In this document: positions 45,631-54,751 of the stretch, piece after piece
Position numbering within the stretch: the stretch's first letter is position 1
Layout of the letters: each line of letters opens with the position of its first letter
Assembly: GCA_025465475.1 (NCBI GenBank)
Contig: JAODMR010000094.1
Coordinates: 1 to 57,822, forward strand
Source of the DNA: Micrococcaceae bacterium
Lineage (GTDB): Bacteria > Actinomycetota > Actinomycetes > Actinomycetales > Micrococcaceae
Direction: 5' to 3'
Length of the DNA stretch: 57,822 nucleotides
The notes under the pieces: generated by a model
What the model saw: the letters and a program-made list of their open reading frames with translations, nothing else
What the model was told of the DNA's origin: nothing
Databases searched by the model: none
Program-made: the position numbers and the translations under genes

Positions 45631-46962
45631 GTGGACCAGGTTGATCCGCGGCGCCTTATTCCCCGCACGGATGAGCTGCTGGCCCTGCCGGCTGTCCGCG
45701 GGGCCAGGGAGCGCCTGAGTGAACGGGTTCTCCGTGAACTCATTCGGCAAACGCAGGAGCAGGCACGGCGAGGCGAGCTCCCTCCCGCCCAGGTGGAATC
45801 CGCCCTGCTGGCCGCCGTCGCTGCCCGCACAGCGACAACCTTGCACCCGGTGCTGAACGCGACCGGCGTCGTCATCCATACCAACCTCGGGCGCGCGCCC
45901 CTTTCTGCCGGTGCGGTCGCGGCGCTTGTCACCGCCAGCGGCTACGTCGATGTGGAGCTGGATCTGGAAACCGGCAGCCGCTCCCGCCGCGGTGCCGGTG
46001 CCCGCGCCGCCTTGCTCGCTGCCTGCCCCGCCGCCGAGGACGCGCTGGTGGTGAACAACGGTGCTGCCGCACTGGTGCTGGCCACCACAGCCCTCGCCGC
46101 CGGCCGGGAGGTGGTGGTGAGCCGCGGGGAACTGGTGGAAATCGGTGCCGGCTTCCGGCTGCCGGACCTGATCGAGTCGACGGGCGCGACGTTGCACGAG
46201 GTGGGCACCACCAACCGGACGCACTTGCGGGACTACGCCAGCGCCCTCGGGCCAGCCACCGGCTGCGTCCTCAAGGTCCATCCGAGCAACTTCCGGGTCG
46301 ACGGATTCACGTCGGCTGTTTCACTGGCCGAACTGAGCCCGCTAACGACGGCACACGAGGTTCCACTCGTAGCCGACCTGGGCAGCGGACTGCTGGCACC
46401 CGATCCGCACCTGCCCCAGGAACCGGATGCCGCCACCGCGTTGGCCAACGGGGCCGACGTCGTCATCGCCAGCGGCGACAAGCTGCTGGGCGGGCCTCAG
46501 GCCGGTTTGCTCCTGGGCCGGGCGGACATTATTGCCCGGCTGGCACGCCACCCGCTTGCGCGAGCCGTCCGGGCGGACAAACTTGCCCTGGCTGCACTGG
46601 AGGCAACCCTCGCAGGCGAACCGCCGCCGGTTGTTCAGGCACTCCACGCGGACCTGGAGCGGCTGCGGAGCCGCACCGACCGGCTCGCCGGAGCCCTCGG
46701 GGTACCCGTTCTTCCGCATGATGGACGGGTAGGCGGCGGCGGAGCACCGGGTGTTCCCTTGCCCGGATGGGCGCTGCAGCTCCCCGAAGGCGTTGCTGGC
46801 CCCCTGCGTACCGGGGACCCGGCCGTACTCCCGCGCGTCCACGACGGCTCCTGCCTGCTCGATCTGCGCTGCATCCCCGAAGGGGACGATGAGCGGGTCC
46901 TCGACGCGGTGCGCCGGGCACTCGCCACCCTCAATGGCGCCGGTTCAGGCAGGGCGGGCTAG
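45631..46962 (+). CDS. selA: L-seryl-tRNA(Sec) selenium transferase
   Basis: PLP enzyme converting seryl-tRNA(Sec) to selenocysteyl-tRNA(Sec). Length is 443 residues. The PLP lysine is Lys284 in IASGDKLLGGPQAG. The N-terminal domain that binds the tRNA is short and typical. NATGVVIHTNLGRAPLS is a second family signature. The GTG at 45631, with AAGGAGG upstream, is the correct start; the frame continues upstream through selC but that cannot be coding. selB follows by three bases. Confidence 0.95.
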   Translation: MDQVDPRRLIPRTDELLALPAVRGARERLSERVLRELIRQTQEQARRGELPPAQVESALLAAVAARTATTLHPVLNATGVVIHTNLGRAPLSAGAVAALVTASGYVDVELDLETGSRSRRGAGARAALLAACPAAEDALVVNNGAAALVLATTALAAGREVVVSRGELVEIGAGFRLPDLIESTGATLHEVGTTNRTHLRDYASALGPATGCVLKVHPSNFRVDGFTSAVSLAELSPLTTAHEVPLVADLGSGLLAPDPHLPQEPDAATALANGADVVIASGDKLLGGPQAGLLLGRADIIARLARHPLARAVRADKLALAALEATLAGEPPPVVQALHADLERLRSRTDRLAGALGVPVLPHDGRVGGGGAPGVPLPGWALQLPEGVAGPLRTGDPAVLPRVHDGSCLLDLRCIPEGDDERVLDAVRRALATLNGAGSGRAG

Positions 46963-46965
46963 GCA

Positions 46966-48759
46966 GTGCAGGTTATTGCCACCGCCGGGCATGTCGATTG
47001 CGGTAAGAGCACCCTGGTGCGGGCGCTTACCGGCATGGAGCCGGACCGTTGGGAGGAGGAACGGCGGCGCGGGCTGACCATCGACCTGGGTTACGCCTGG
47101 ACCACGCTGCCGTCCGGACAGGATGTTGCCTTCGTGGACGTACCGGGTCACGAACGGTTCCTCGGCAACATGCTCGCGGGAATCGGACCGGCGCCCGTCG
47201 TCTGCTTCGTGGTCGCTGCCGATGAGGGCTGGCAGGCGCAGTCAAGCGACCACCGGGACGCCGTCGCCGCGCTGGGCATTGAGCACGGCGTCGTGGTCCT
47301 CAGCCGGATCGATCGGGCGCCTGGGCGGATTGATGAGGTGCTCGCCCGCACCCGTCGGGAGCTGGCCGGGACGGGTCTGCGGAACGCGCCGGCGGTTGCC
47401 GTGTCAGCCGTTGAGGGCACGGGCCTGACCGAACTGCGTGCGACGCTGGACACCGTACTGGCCGGGGTGCCGTCCGCTCCCACCACGGGCCGGCTGCGAT
47501 TGTGGGTGGACCGCTCCTTCACCATCACCGGGTCCGGAACGGTGGTGACCGGCACGCTGGCAGCAGGAACCCTGACCCAGGGCGACCGGCTGCAGCTTCT
47601 TGGCCATGACGGTTCAAGGTCCGTCGTGGTCCGCGGCCTGCAAAGCCGCGACACGTCATACTCCTCGCTGGAGCCCGTGAACAGGGTGGCGCTGAACCTG
47701 CGTGACGTTTCCGCCGCAGACATCCGCCGCGGAGACGCGCTGCTGACACCCGACGCATGGCCGATTACGGGAGTCCTGGGCATCCAGCGCACCACCGGGA
47801 TGGCGTATACGGAGGTGCCGGAACAGCTCATGGTCCATGCCGGCACTGCGGCGGTGCCAGCCAGGCTTCGTCCCTTCGGCGCCGACCACGCCCGCCTCGT
47901 CCTCGACAGGGCGCTTCCCCTCGTTCTCGGAGATCGTCTGGTGTTGCGTGATCCCGGGAGCCGCTCGGTGCTCGGCGGCGCCCAGGTCCTCGACGCCGAT
48001 CCGCCGGCCTTGCGGCGGCGGGGGGATGGAGCCCACTGGGCGGAGCGGCTCACAGGCATGGACCCCACCGGCGACGTGCTCGCCGAAGTGGCAGGCCGCG
48101 GAGCGGTGCAGGAACAACACCTCCGTCGGCTCGGGCTGCTCCCCGCGCAGGGTGCGGAGGCGCCTGACGGCGTCCGGGTGCTCGGGAACTGGTGGGTGCA
48201 CGCCCCCGTCTTCGAAGCATGGCAGCGTCGGCTGGTCACGGCAGTCCAGGGGCTGCAGGAGCGCGATCCCCTGGCCCCGGGGCTTTCCAGCGGTGCGGCA
48301 CGGGATCTGCTCAAACTACCCGATGAGAGTATCCTTGCCTCGGTGGTCCGCAACGCGGGTCTGGAAAATGAGGGCGGACACATCCGGCTGCCGGGCAGCT
48401 CAGGCAACCTCGGTGCCGTCGGGTCAGCTGTCGCCGAGTTGGAGCGAAGGCTGACCACGGACGCGTTCCGTGCACCGGAAGCCGATGAGTTGGCTGCGCT
48501 GGGTTTGGGCGCCCGCGAACTGGCCGCTGCGGAGCGCGCCGGGCGCTTGCTGCGGTTGCGCGACGGGGTTGTGCTGCTGCCCACCGCCCCGGCCCTGGCG
48601 ATGCGTGCGCTGGCCCGGCTGGAGCAGCCCTTCACCACCAGCATGGCGCGCCAGGCGCTCGGCACAACACGACGGATCGCTGTTCCGCTGCTGGAACATC
48701 TCGACTCCCGTGGCTGGACCCGGCGCCTGGACGCCGGTCACCGGTCCGTGGTGCGCTGA
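46966..48759 (+). CDS. selB: Selenocysteine-specific elongation factor
   Basis: GTPase delivering Sec-tRNA to SECIS-containing mRNA, 597 residues. The N-terminal EF-Tu-like domain has the P-loop GHVDCGKSTLV (residues 8-18), with Cys in place of the His usual in translational GTPases, the switch region RRRGLTIDLGYAWT, and DVPGHERFLGNML. Domains II and III follow. The C-terminal about 200 residues are the winged-helix repeats that bind SECIS. It starts with GTG three bases after selA, forming one operon. Confidence 0.94.
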   Translation: MQVIATAGHVDCGKSTLVRALTGMEPDRWEEERRRGLTIDLGYAWTTLPSGQDVAFVDVPGHERFLGNMLAGIGPAPVVCFVVAADEGWQAQSSDHRDAVAALGIEHGVVVLSRIDRAPGRIDEVLARTRRELAGTGLRNAPAVAVSAVEGTGLTELRATLDTVLAGVPSAPTTGRLRLWVDRSFTITGSGTVVTGTLAAGTLTQGDRLQLLGHDGSRSVVVRGLQSRDTSYSSLEPVNRVALNLRDVSAADIRRGDALLTPDAWPITGVLGIQRTTGMAYTEVPEQLMVHAGTAAVPARLRPFGADHARLVLDRALPLVLGDRLVLRDPGSRSVLGGAQVLDADPPALRRRGDGAHWAERLTGMDPTGDVLAEVAGRGAVQEQHLRRLGLLPAQGAEAPDGVRVLGNWWVHAPVFEAWQRRLVTAVQGLQERDPLAPGLSSGAARDLLKLPDESILASVVRNAGLENEGGHIRLPGSSGNLGAVGSAVAELERRLTTDAFRAPEADELAALGLGARELAAAERAGRLLRLRDGVVLLPTAPALAMRALARLEQPFTTSMARQALGTTRRIAVPLLEHLDSRGWTRRLDAGHRSVVR

Positions 48760-48834
48760 CTGATCGGGCGGGAGTCAGCATCGACGCGGCAGCTGCTGCT
48801 GGGGCCTGCGCGACCTCATTCCACGCTGGTCCGA

Positions 48835-49374
48835 TCAGGCCTCCCGTCGCACCCGAGCCGTCGAAGCGCCGGTGAGCGCCTTGAGGTCGGCGGGCGCAAG
48901 CTCGACCTCCAGGCCGCGCCGCCCTGCGCTCACGAGCATGCTCTGATGATCCAGGGCGCTCTCGTCCAAGAATGTCGGCAGTCGCTTGCGCTGCCCCAGA
49001 GGTGAGATACCCCCGACGACGTAACCGGTCACCTTCTCGGCGAGGGCTGGTTCGACCATCGTTGCGCGTCGGCCGCCTGCCACCGTAGCCAGGGCTTTCA
49101 GGTCGAGCCGCGCAGCGACGGGCAGGATCGCCACCACCAACCCGCCGTCGACGTCGGCCAGTAGGGTCTTGTAGACGCGCTGGTCATCCACACCGAGGGC
49201 CGCCGCTGCCTCCAGGCCGAAGGGCAACTCGCTGGCCGGGTTGTGCTCGAAGGAATGCACGGAATGCGGAATGTTGGCTTCCTGGAGCAGACGAAGCGCT
49301 GGGGTCCCTGCCGAAGTCCGCGCGGACTTGATGCTCTTCATAGCATCAGTCTGCCGCCGCGCCCTTGCCTTCAC
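48835..49374 (-). CDS. ybaK: YbaK/EbsC family aminoacyl-tRNA deacylase
   Basis: Likely hydrolyses mischarged Cys-tRNA(Pro). The visible part includes TPALRLLQEANIPHSVHSFE, the YKTLLADVDGGLVVAILPV core with the catalytic lysine region, and GGISPLGQRKRLPTFLDESA. The start could be the GTG at 49374, which overlaps the upstream stop (TAGTG), or the ATG at 49341; I give the former (179 residues) because of the stop/start overlap. Its stop faces that of selB. Confidence 0.87.
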   Translation of the reverse strand: MKARARRQTDAMKSIKSARTSAGTPALRLLQEANIPHSVHSFEHNPASELPFGLEAAAALGVDDQRVYKTLLADVDGGLVVAILPVAARLDLKALATVAGGRRATMVEPALAEKVTGYVVGGISPLGQRKRLPTFLDESALDHQSMLVSAGRRGLEVELAPADLKALTGASTARVRREA

Positions 49375-49919
49375 TACCTCTCGGCAGGGGTCCGGCGGGC
49401 GGTTCCGCGATTGAGTGCCAAATGCCCGCCCAGGAATCCGGCTGCTGCCGCGATCGCGTTCCCGGTAAGGCCCAGCCGGGTGCCCAGGGTGTAGCGTCCA
49501 CGCAGGCGGGCGATCAGGGAGCCGAGGAGAAGGAAAATGGCGATGTCGGCGCCCAGGGCGTGCACCGCGCCGATCCGACGCTCAGTGCTCCTCATGTCCG
49601 CCCAGTCACCCGCCCCTGTGACTGCTGTCGGTCCAGAAGCCGCCAACCCGACGCCGACCAGGAGCGTGGCACTGCGACGTGCCTCTGAGCCGCCGGCCAG
49701 GTCGAGGATGGAGGCGCTGATCCATGAGCCGAGGGTCACGTCCGTGAGCAGCGGATGCACCGAGTGGCCTAGGAGGTCGGTGTGGAAAAAGCTTCGTCGC
49801 GCCCAGGGGATAATCGGCCCGTAGACGGACTCCTGAGCGACTGCCACCCGCTCGGAGAGGGAACTGTTGCCCACGGCCCGGGCCAGGCGTTGAGGTAATG
49901 GCAGCTCGCTCACGAGCAT
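49374..49919 (-). CDS. DUF2231 family membrane protein
   Basis: A 181-residue membrane protein with about four hydrophobic segments. HTDLLGHSVHPLLTDVTLGS near residue 46 is the DUF2231 signature, in which the histidines may bind a cofactor. ALGADIAIFLLLGSLIARLR and a C-terminal GNAIAAAAGFLGGHLA follow. Function unknown. The next gene overlaps its stop. Confidence 0.84.
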   Translation of the reverse strand: MLVSELPLPQRLARAVGNSSLSERVAVAQESVYGPIIPWARRSFFHTDLLGHSVHPLLTDVTLGSWISASILDLAGGSEARRSATLLVGVGLAASGPTAVTGAGDWADMRSTERRIGAVHALGADIAIFLLLGSLIARLRGRYTLGTRLGLTGNAIAAAAGFLGGHLALNRGTARRTPAER

Positions 49920-49992
49920 TCAGGGTACGCCGGCTGGGCGCCGTTGAATAGTGTCCTACGTTCCGCGTTCCATACAGCCGGGACATCCGGAG

Positions 49993-51564
49993 CTAGGCGC
50001 CGAATTGACCGGTGAGGCGGCGGTGGAATCCGGTGCTGCGTTCGTCGAGACCCTCAATGGTGACCGTGGCGCCGTGGTCCCGGTATTTCGTTTCGATGGA
50101 GTCCAGGGCGGCGACGGTGGAGGCGTCCCAGATCTGCGCCTGGCTGAGATCGATGGTGACGGAGGCCGGATCGTCGGAGTAGGAGAACTGGTCGACAAGG
50201 TCATTACTGCTCCCAAAGAACAGCGGTCCGACCACGGCATACCGAACTGCTGCGCCCTCGTCTGTCAGGTTCCGGCCGACGGTGATGACGTGCGCCACCC
50301 GGCGGGCGAAGAGCACCATGGCGAGGATGACGCCGACGAGGACGCCGGAGGCGAGGTTCCCTGTGATGACGACAACGGCGACGGTGACGACCATGACGAT
50401 TGTTTCCGGGACGGGCATCCGCTTCAGGGTTGACGGTTTGACGCTGTGCCAGTCAACGGTGGTGACGGCGACCACCATCATGACCGCGGCCAGGGCCACC
50501 ATGGGGATCTGTCCCATGATCGAGCTGAGCCCGGTCACCAGGGCCAGCAGGAACACTCCGGCCACGAACGTGGAGATGCGGGTGCGGGCCTGGCCGGTTT
50601 TCACATTCAGGACGGTCTGGCCGATCATCGCGCAGCCGGCGATACCGCCGTAGAACCCGGCGAGGACATTCGAAACACCCAGGGCCCAGGACTCGCGGCC
50701 CTTGTGCGAGGGGGTGTCGGTGATTTCATCGACGAATTTCGCGGTGAGGAGGGTTTCCATGAGACCGACGAACGCGACGCTCAGTGCAGTGGGCAGGATG
50801 AGTTGCAGGGTGGCCAGGTTCAGCGGAACGAGGAACGGGGTGATGCCGGGCATTTTCCCTGTGAGCGGACCCTCGTCGGCGACGTTGGGAACGATGAGGT
50901 GGGCGATGATGACGATCGCCGTGACGACGACGATGGCAACCAGCGGCGAGGGAATGATCTTGGTGAAGCGGGGAAGGATGAAAATGATCGCGAGAGTCAG
51001 AGCGAACAGGAGGTAGGCGAGCCAGGGGACATTCAGCACGTGGGGTACCTGCGCCGTGAAAATCAGCACGCCCAGGGCGTTGACGAATCCGATCATCACC
51101 GATCGCGGAATGAACCGCATAAGGCGGGCCAGACCGGCAAGGCCAAAAACAATCTGGATGAGACCGGCAAGGATTACCGTCGGCAGAACAAACTGGACAC
51201 CGTGGTTATGAACCAACGGGGCGATTACCAGGGCGACGGATCCGGCTGCGGCGGTGATGACGCCCGGCCGTCCGCCCAGGATCGACATCGTCAGGGCCAG
51301 GACGATGGACGCGACGAGGCTGACCATCGGGTCAACCCCGGCGACGATCGAGAACGAAATGACCTCCGGCACCAGGGCAAGGGTGGTCACCATCCCGGCG
51401 AGAACCTCACGGGAGAGCTGCTGCGGAGATCGCAAAGCGCTTAGGACGGTGATCGGGTTGCGTACCAGGCGCGGGCGATCGGCGATGGCCAAGGAGCGGC
51501 TCCAGGGGCTTGGCTCTTTCGAAAAGAGCGGGTGGGTGACGACTTTGGGCGCCACGTTGCGCAC
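49993..51564 (-). CDS. SulP-family anion transporter with STAS domain
   Basis: A 523-residue transporter of sulfate, bicarbonate or another inorganic anion. The N-terminal half has about twelve membrane segments, beginning near EVLAGMVTTLALVPEVISFS, with the family segment VGLMETLLTAKFVDEITDT. The C-terminal STAS domain is at about residues 430-523 (VTIDLSQAQIWDASTVAALD). A TIGR-like GTG start at 51564 is used; the real start could be slightly later. An inverted repeat lies upstream (51613-51647). Confidence 0.9.
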   Translation of the reverse strand: MRNVAPKVVTHPLFSKEPSPWSRSLAIADRPRLVRNPITVLSALRSPQQLSREVLAGMVTTLALVPEVISFSIVAGVDPMVSLVASIVLALTMSILGGRPGVITAAAGSVALVIAPLVHNHGVQFVLPTVILAGLIQIVFGLAGLARLMRFIPRSVMIGFVNALGVLIFTAQVPHVLNVPWLAYLLFALTLAIIFILPRFTKIIPSPLVAIVVVTAIVIIAHLIVPNVADEGPLTGKMPGITPFLVPLNLATLQLILPTALSVAFVGLMETLLTAKFVDEITDTPSHKGRESWALGVSNVLAGFYGGIAGCAMIGQTVLNVKTGQARTRISTFVAGVFLLALVTGLSSIMGQIPMVALAAVMMVVAVTTVDWHSVKPSTLKRMPVPETIVMVVTVAVVVITGNLASGVLVGVILAMVLFARRVAHVITVGRNLTDEGAAVRYAVVGPLFFGSSNDLVDQFSYSDDPASVTIDLSQAQIWDASTVAALDSIETKYRDHGATVTIEGLDERSTGFHRRLTGQFGA

Positions 51565-51612
51565 GGTCCCGGCCCTGCCATCAAAAGACCATGGGGCGGG
51601 AAAACGAGCTGG

Positions 51613-51647
51613 CCGGTAATGCGCAGCCGCACCTACAACATTACCGG
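51613..51647. repeat. Perfect inverted repeat upstream of the SulP gene
   Basis: CCGGTAATG (51613-51621) and CATTACCGG (51639-51647), 9 bp with a 17-base spacer. It lies between the NfeD-like gene's stop and the SulP start on the minus strand. It may be a regulator site for the transporter or a terminator of the flotillin operon. Confidence 0.5.
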
Positions 51648-51671
51648 TGCATGAAGATCGGTTTCCCTACT

Positions 51672-51914
51672 TCATTCCTCATGCCTTAACACATCCGGAA
51701 GTTCGTCGACGTAAACCGTTTGTGGCGGGTCGAAGTAGATCACCAGCACCTCATCACCCACAGCGAAGTCGCTCATCTTGTCGAACGGGTGGGCGTGGAA
51801 GGCCATCGTGCCGCCGAGGTACGGGAGCATGACTTCACCGATGGTGCCCGGCCCGATCCGCCCGGTCACCCGCCCGATTTTGCCCGTCAGGCTCCGGTCG
51901 ACCTTTCTGCCCAT
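51672..51914 (-). CDS. Short NfeD-like OB-fold protein
   Basis: An 80-residue protein beginning MGRKVDRSLTGKIGRVTGRI, with FAVGDEVLVIYFDPPQTVYV near the end. It matches the soluble OB-fold of NfeD-type partners of SPFH proteins. AGGAGG lies six bases before the ATG at 51914, which overrides the longer frame. It follows the flotillin-like gene by 10 bases, as NfeD genes usually do. Confidence 0.77.
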   Translation of the reverse strand: MGRKVDRSLTGKIGRVTGRIGPGTIGEVMLPYLGGTMAFHAHPFDKMSDFAVGDEVLVIYFDPPQTVYVDELPDVLRHEE

Positions 51915-51924
51915 CCGTCGCCTC

Positions 51925-53358
51925 CTAGGCTTCGGGAGCCTTGGGCTGCCGCTTGGACTCCTGGCCGTTCCTGAGCGCAGACGCCAGGACTGGGAGGTAG
52001 TCGCCCGCCTGGGCGAGAATTCCGCCGAGCATCTTGTTGACCCCTTCACCACCATTCAGGACGGTCATTTGACCCACGTGCGAGAACGGCTCGGCCGCCG
52101 CGGCGATGATGGCCGGCATGTTTTCCGCGAGCTGTTGCGAAATTACCGCGTCCTGGTTGGTCCCCAAAGCTTCGGCCCGCGCCTTGATGCCGTCCGCCTC
52201 GGCCAGCGCCTTGGCCTTGATGGCGGAGGCGGCGGCATCACCCCTGGCCCTGGTGGCCGCGGCTTCGGCCTCACCGGTGACCTTGGTCGCTCCGGCAGCG
52301 GCAGCCGCGGCGTTCGCATTGGCCTGGGCCTGGAGTTCCGTCCGACGGGCGTTGGCCTGAGCCTCGAGCTCCGTGCGGCGTGCCAGTGCCTCGGCGGCGC
52401 TGATGTCAGCAGCTTTCTGCCCTTCCGCGTCCGTACGCTTGGCGTAGGCCTTCGCGTCGGCCGGTTTCCGGACGGTGGTCTGAAGCTTCTGCTCCTCCCG
52501 GTCCGCCTCGAGCTTGGCGACCTCGGTTTCCTGAACGACCACCTGCTGCCGCGCCGTTGCATCAGCCAACGGCCCAGCCTGGGCGGCGTTGGCCCTGGCA
52601 CGCTCGGCGTTGGCCTGCGCCACTGACTGCCTGATCGCTGAAACGCTCTGTGCGTCAGCGATCAGCGCCGCGGCCTCTGCTTCCTTCTCGGCCGCCTCCC
52701 GGTTGCGGGTGCTCTCGGCGATGCGGGCCTCCATCTTCACCAAAGCAATGTGCGGCTTGGCGATGTTCTCGATATACCCCGTGGGATCCTGCAGGTCCTT
52801 GATTTGAAGCGAGTCAACCACCAGTCCGAGCTTTTCCATCTCCACGCCGCTGGCGCTGCGGACCTGCGAACCGAGCTTGTCGCGCTCACGGATGATCTCC
52901 TCCATCGTCATGCTGCCGATGATGGAGCGTAAATGGCCCTCAAAAACGTTGTACACCTGGCTTTCCATTTTGGCCTGTTGGCCCAGGAAGCGCCTGGCTG
53001 CATTGGCAATAAAGGATGGGGCGTCACCAATCTTGTAAATGACGACGCCCTCCACGATTACCTGTATGCCCTGCGAGGTGACACAGGAAACCTTAAGTTC
53101 GGTTTCATTCAAGGTGAGCGACAGTGACCGTACGGTCTGGAGGCCCGGGAAGACCAATGCACCCTTTCCCGTGACAATCTTGAAATCCATTCCGGCTCTG
53201 GTTTCGAGGGTTCCGCGGGTCAGGCCGGAGATAATGAGGGCTTCGTTCGGTTCAGCCACCTTCCACATCAGTTTAGTTGCCACCCAGATAAAAACAATGA
53301 CAAACAGCACCCCCAGGATAACGGAAATAAGGGGGAAGAATGCGGAGAAGTCCGGCAT
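51925..53358 (-). CDS. SPFH domain/flotillin family protein
   Basis: A 477-residue membrane-associated scaffold. One N-terminal membrane segment (FPLISVILGVLFVIVFIWVA) is followed by the SPFH domain. A long Ala/Glu/Lys-rich coiled coil then covers about residues 200-400 (EAEAAALIADAQSVSAIRQS region). Flotillins organise lipid domains, often with an NfeD partner, encoded next to it here. AAAGGA precedes the ATG at 53358. The 259 bases upstream hold the promoter presumably; I identified no motif. Confidence 0.9.
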   Translation of the reverse strand: MPDFSAFFPLISVILGVLFVIVFIWVATKLMWKVAEPNEALIISGLTRGTLETRAGMDFKIVTGKGALVFPGLQTVRSLSLTLNETELKVSCVTSQGIQVIVEGVVIYKIGDAPSFIANAARRFLGQQAKMESQVYNVFEGHLRSIIGSMTMEEIIRERDKLGSQVRSASGVEMEKLGLVVDSLQIKDLQDPTGYIENIAKPHIALVKMEARIAESTRNREAAEKEAEAAALIADAQSVSAIRQSVAQANAERARANAAQAGPLADATARQQVVVQETEVAKLEADREEQKLQTTVRKPADAKAYAKRTDAEGQKAADISAAEALARRTELEAQANARRTELQAQANANAAAAAAGATKVTGEAEAAATRARGDAAASAIKAKALAEADGIKARAEALGTNQDAVISQQLAENMPAIIAAAAEPFSHVGQMTVLNGGEGVNKMLGGILAQAGDYLPVLASALRNGQESKRQPKAPEA

Positions 53359-53617
53359 GGCCAGGTCCTTTCAAAGACGTAGAACAGACATCGCGATAAA
53401 GCCCCCAACAAAAGGCGACAGTGAAATTTTCCGGCAAGGCTCCGGGCAATTCCCGTTTGCCGGGACAGCTGTTGTAGACAGTCTGATTGGACACCGCTTC
53501 ATAGTCCAGAGCTAGGCTGATATTTGCCTGCGGCAATGGATTAAACCCCTACCGACGGCGGCGGAGTCACATCGCCAGCCCGGTCCGGGGCGGAAGGGGC
53601 AGACTCTACGGGAGGCT

Positions 53618-54430
53618 TCAGGTCAGATGGTCGAAGTCTCCGCGCACCCAGGCAGCATGCCGTTGGGCCGAGTCCTGCAGAACTGCTTTGGCGCCCGATG
53701 CGATGACATTGTTGAAGTTCCCGTAGATCCGGTCGAACCCGAGCTCCCCAAGCTGCTGGGCGATCCGCATCGCCACCGAGGCCGATAGCGGTAGATGATT
53801 CGGATAGCTGCGCATGAAGGCGATGGAGCGACGGTCCGGGTTGGGATACACGCTGTCGCCGGTCAGCAGGACTCCTTTGCCGGCCGCTCCCGCAGCCCAG
53901 TGGACCACTGCGCTGCCCGGGAAATGCCCGCCCGTCTGGTGCAATGTCAGCCCCTCGGTGATGGTCCGGCTGCCGGACCAGTATTCGATGGCCGGATCAT
54001 TGCGCCCCACCCACCGGCGGTCTGCTTCCGCAATCAGGACGGGGACGCCACCCAGCCGGTGCGACCATTCGACCTGAACACCGAACATGTGCGGATGGCT
54101 CGCGGCGACCGCCAGGACGGGGCCTCTCTCCCGCACCGCCTGCAGCGCGTGTTCGTCGACATATCCGACCGGGTCCCACAGCAGTGAACCCCAGCCAGTC
54201 ACCACGAGCTGGGAGGTCTGGCCGATTCCGACCTTGGGCTCGGTCCTGATCCCGAAGAGTCCCGGCTCGTTCTCCTGCACGATGGTCTGCTGGCCCTGCT
54301 GTGCCAGAGCGTCCAGCGTGAGCCATTGCTGTCCGTCCTGGGACACATATTGCCGTTCATCGGTGCAGATAGGGCAGTCGTCAGGAGTAGGTTCGTCGCG
54401 TTCCACGGCGCAGGCTGCACAGATCAACAT
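53618..54430 (-). CDS. MBL-fold protein with N-terminal zinc-ribbon-like segment
   Basis: A 270-residue protein. Residues 1-25 hold two Cys pairs (CAAC and CPIC), probably a small zinc site. The rest resembles metallo-beta-lactamase-fold hydrolases: GVLLTGDSVYPNPDRRSIAF and TGGHFPGSAVVHW carry metal ligands. The usual HxHxDH motif is degenerate (ASHPHMFG), so activity may differ from standard hydrolases. Substrate unknown. It stands between the flotillin operon and a truncated SnoaL-like gene. Confidence 0.8.
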   Translation of the reverse strand: MLICAACAVERDEPTPDDCPICTDERQYVSQDGQQWLTLDALAQQGQQTIVQENEPGLFGIRTEPKVGIGQTSQLVVTGWGSLLWDPVGYVDEHALQAVRERGPVLAVAASHPHMFGVQVEWSHRLGGVPVLIAEADRRWVGRNDPAIEYWSGSRTITEGLTLHQTGGHFPGSAVVHWAAGAAGKGVLLTGDSVYPNPDRRSIAFMRSYPNHLPLSASVAMRIAQQLGELGFDRIYGNFNNVIASGAKAVLQDSAQRHAAWVRGDFDHLT

Positions 54431-54442
54431 GGCTGGTCCCTT

Positions 54443-54751
54443 CTACCGTCCTGCGTCCTGCTTTCCCGCCTTGTCACCTCGCCCTCGGCCCGGCGTCCCC
54501 AACATCGGGTGTTGGCCATGCAGTACGCCCGGGTCGTCGCGATGAGTGATTCGGCGGGTGAAGAACTTGAGGCTTGATGGGTATGGCCGTCGCCATTCGC
54601 GGAAGTTCTCTACACCTTCGAATCGTTCGCCTGACTGCGTTAGCTCAAGCACCTCGTCGTCGTGGTAAATCTCGTGGCAGACGTCCTCATCCTTGCCGGA
54701 GTACTCCCGGTGATGCCGCAAGGCCTGCAGAAGGTCCGACTCGTTGAGCAT
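54443..54751 (-). pseudogene. SnoaL-like (NTF2-fold) protein, apparently truncated or frameshifted
   Basis: The first about 72 of 102 residues (NESDLLQALRHHREYSGKDE, YHDDEVLELTQSGERFEGVE, REWRRPYPSSLKFFTRRITH) match small NTF2-fold proteins of the SnoaL/nuclear transport factor 2 group. After RDDPG the sequence becomes Gly/Arg-rich (TPGRGRGDKAGKQDAGR) and the usual final strands are absent. A frameshift or deletion near 54540 is likely. AGGAGG lies before the ATG at 54751. It could still be expressed as a shortened protein. Confidence 0.55.

Noticed and set aside
45313-46962. One long reading frame covering selC and selA
   Set aside because: The first about 100 codons overlap the tRNA-Sec gene; GTG 45631 with AAGGAGG is the selA start.
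48760-48838. CTGATCGG/CCGATCAG inverted repeat between selB and ybaK as a terminator
   Set aside because: The loop exceeds 60 bases and one arm overlaps the ybaK stop; too weak to list.
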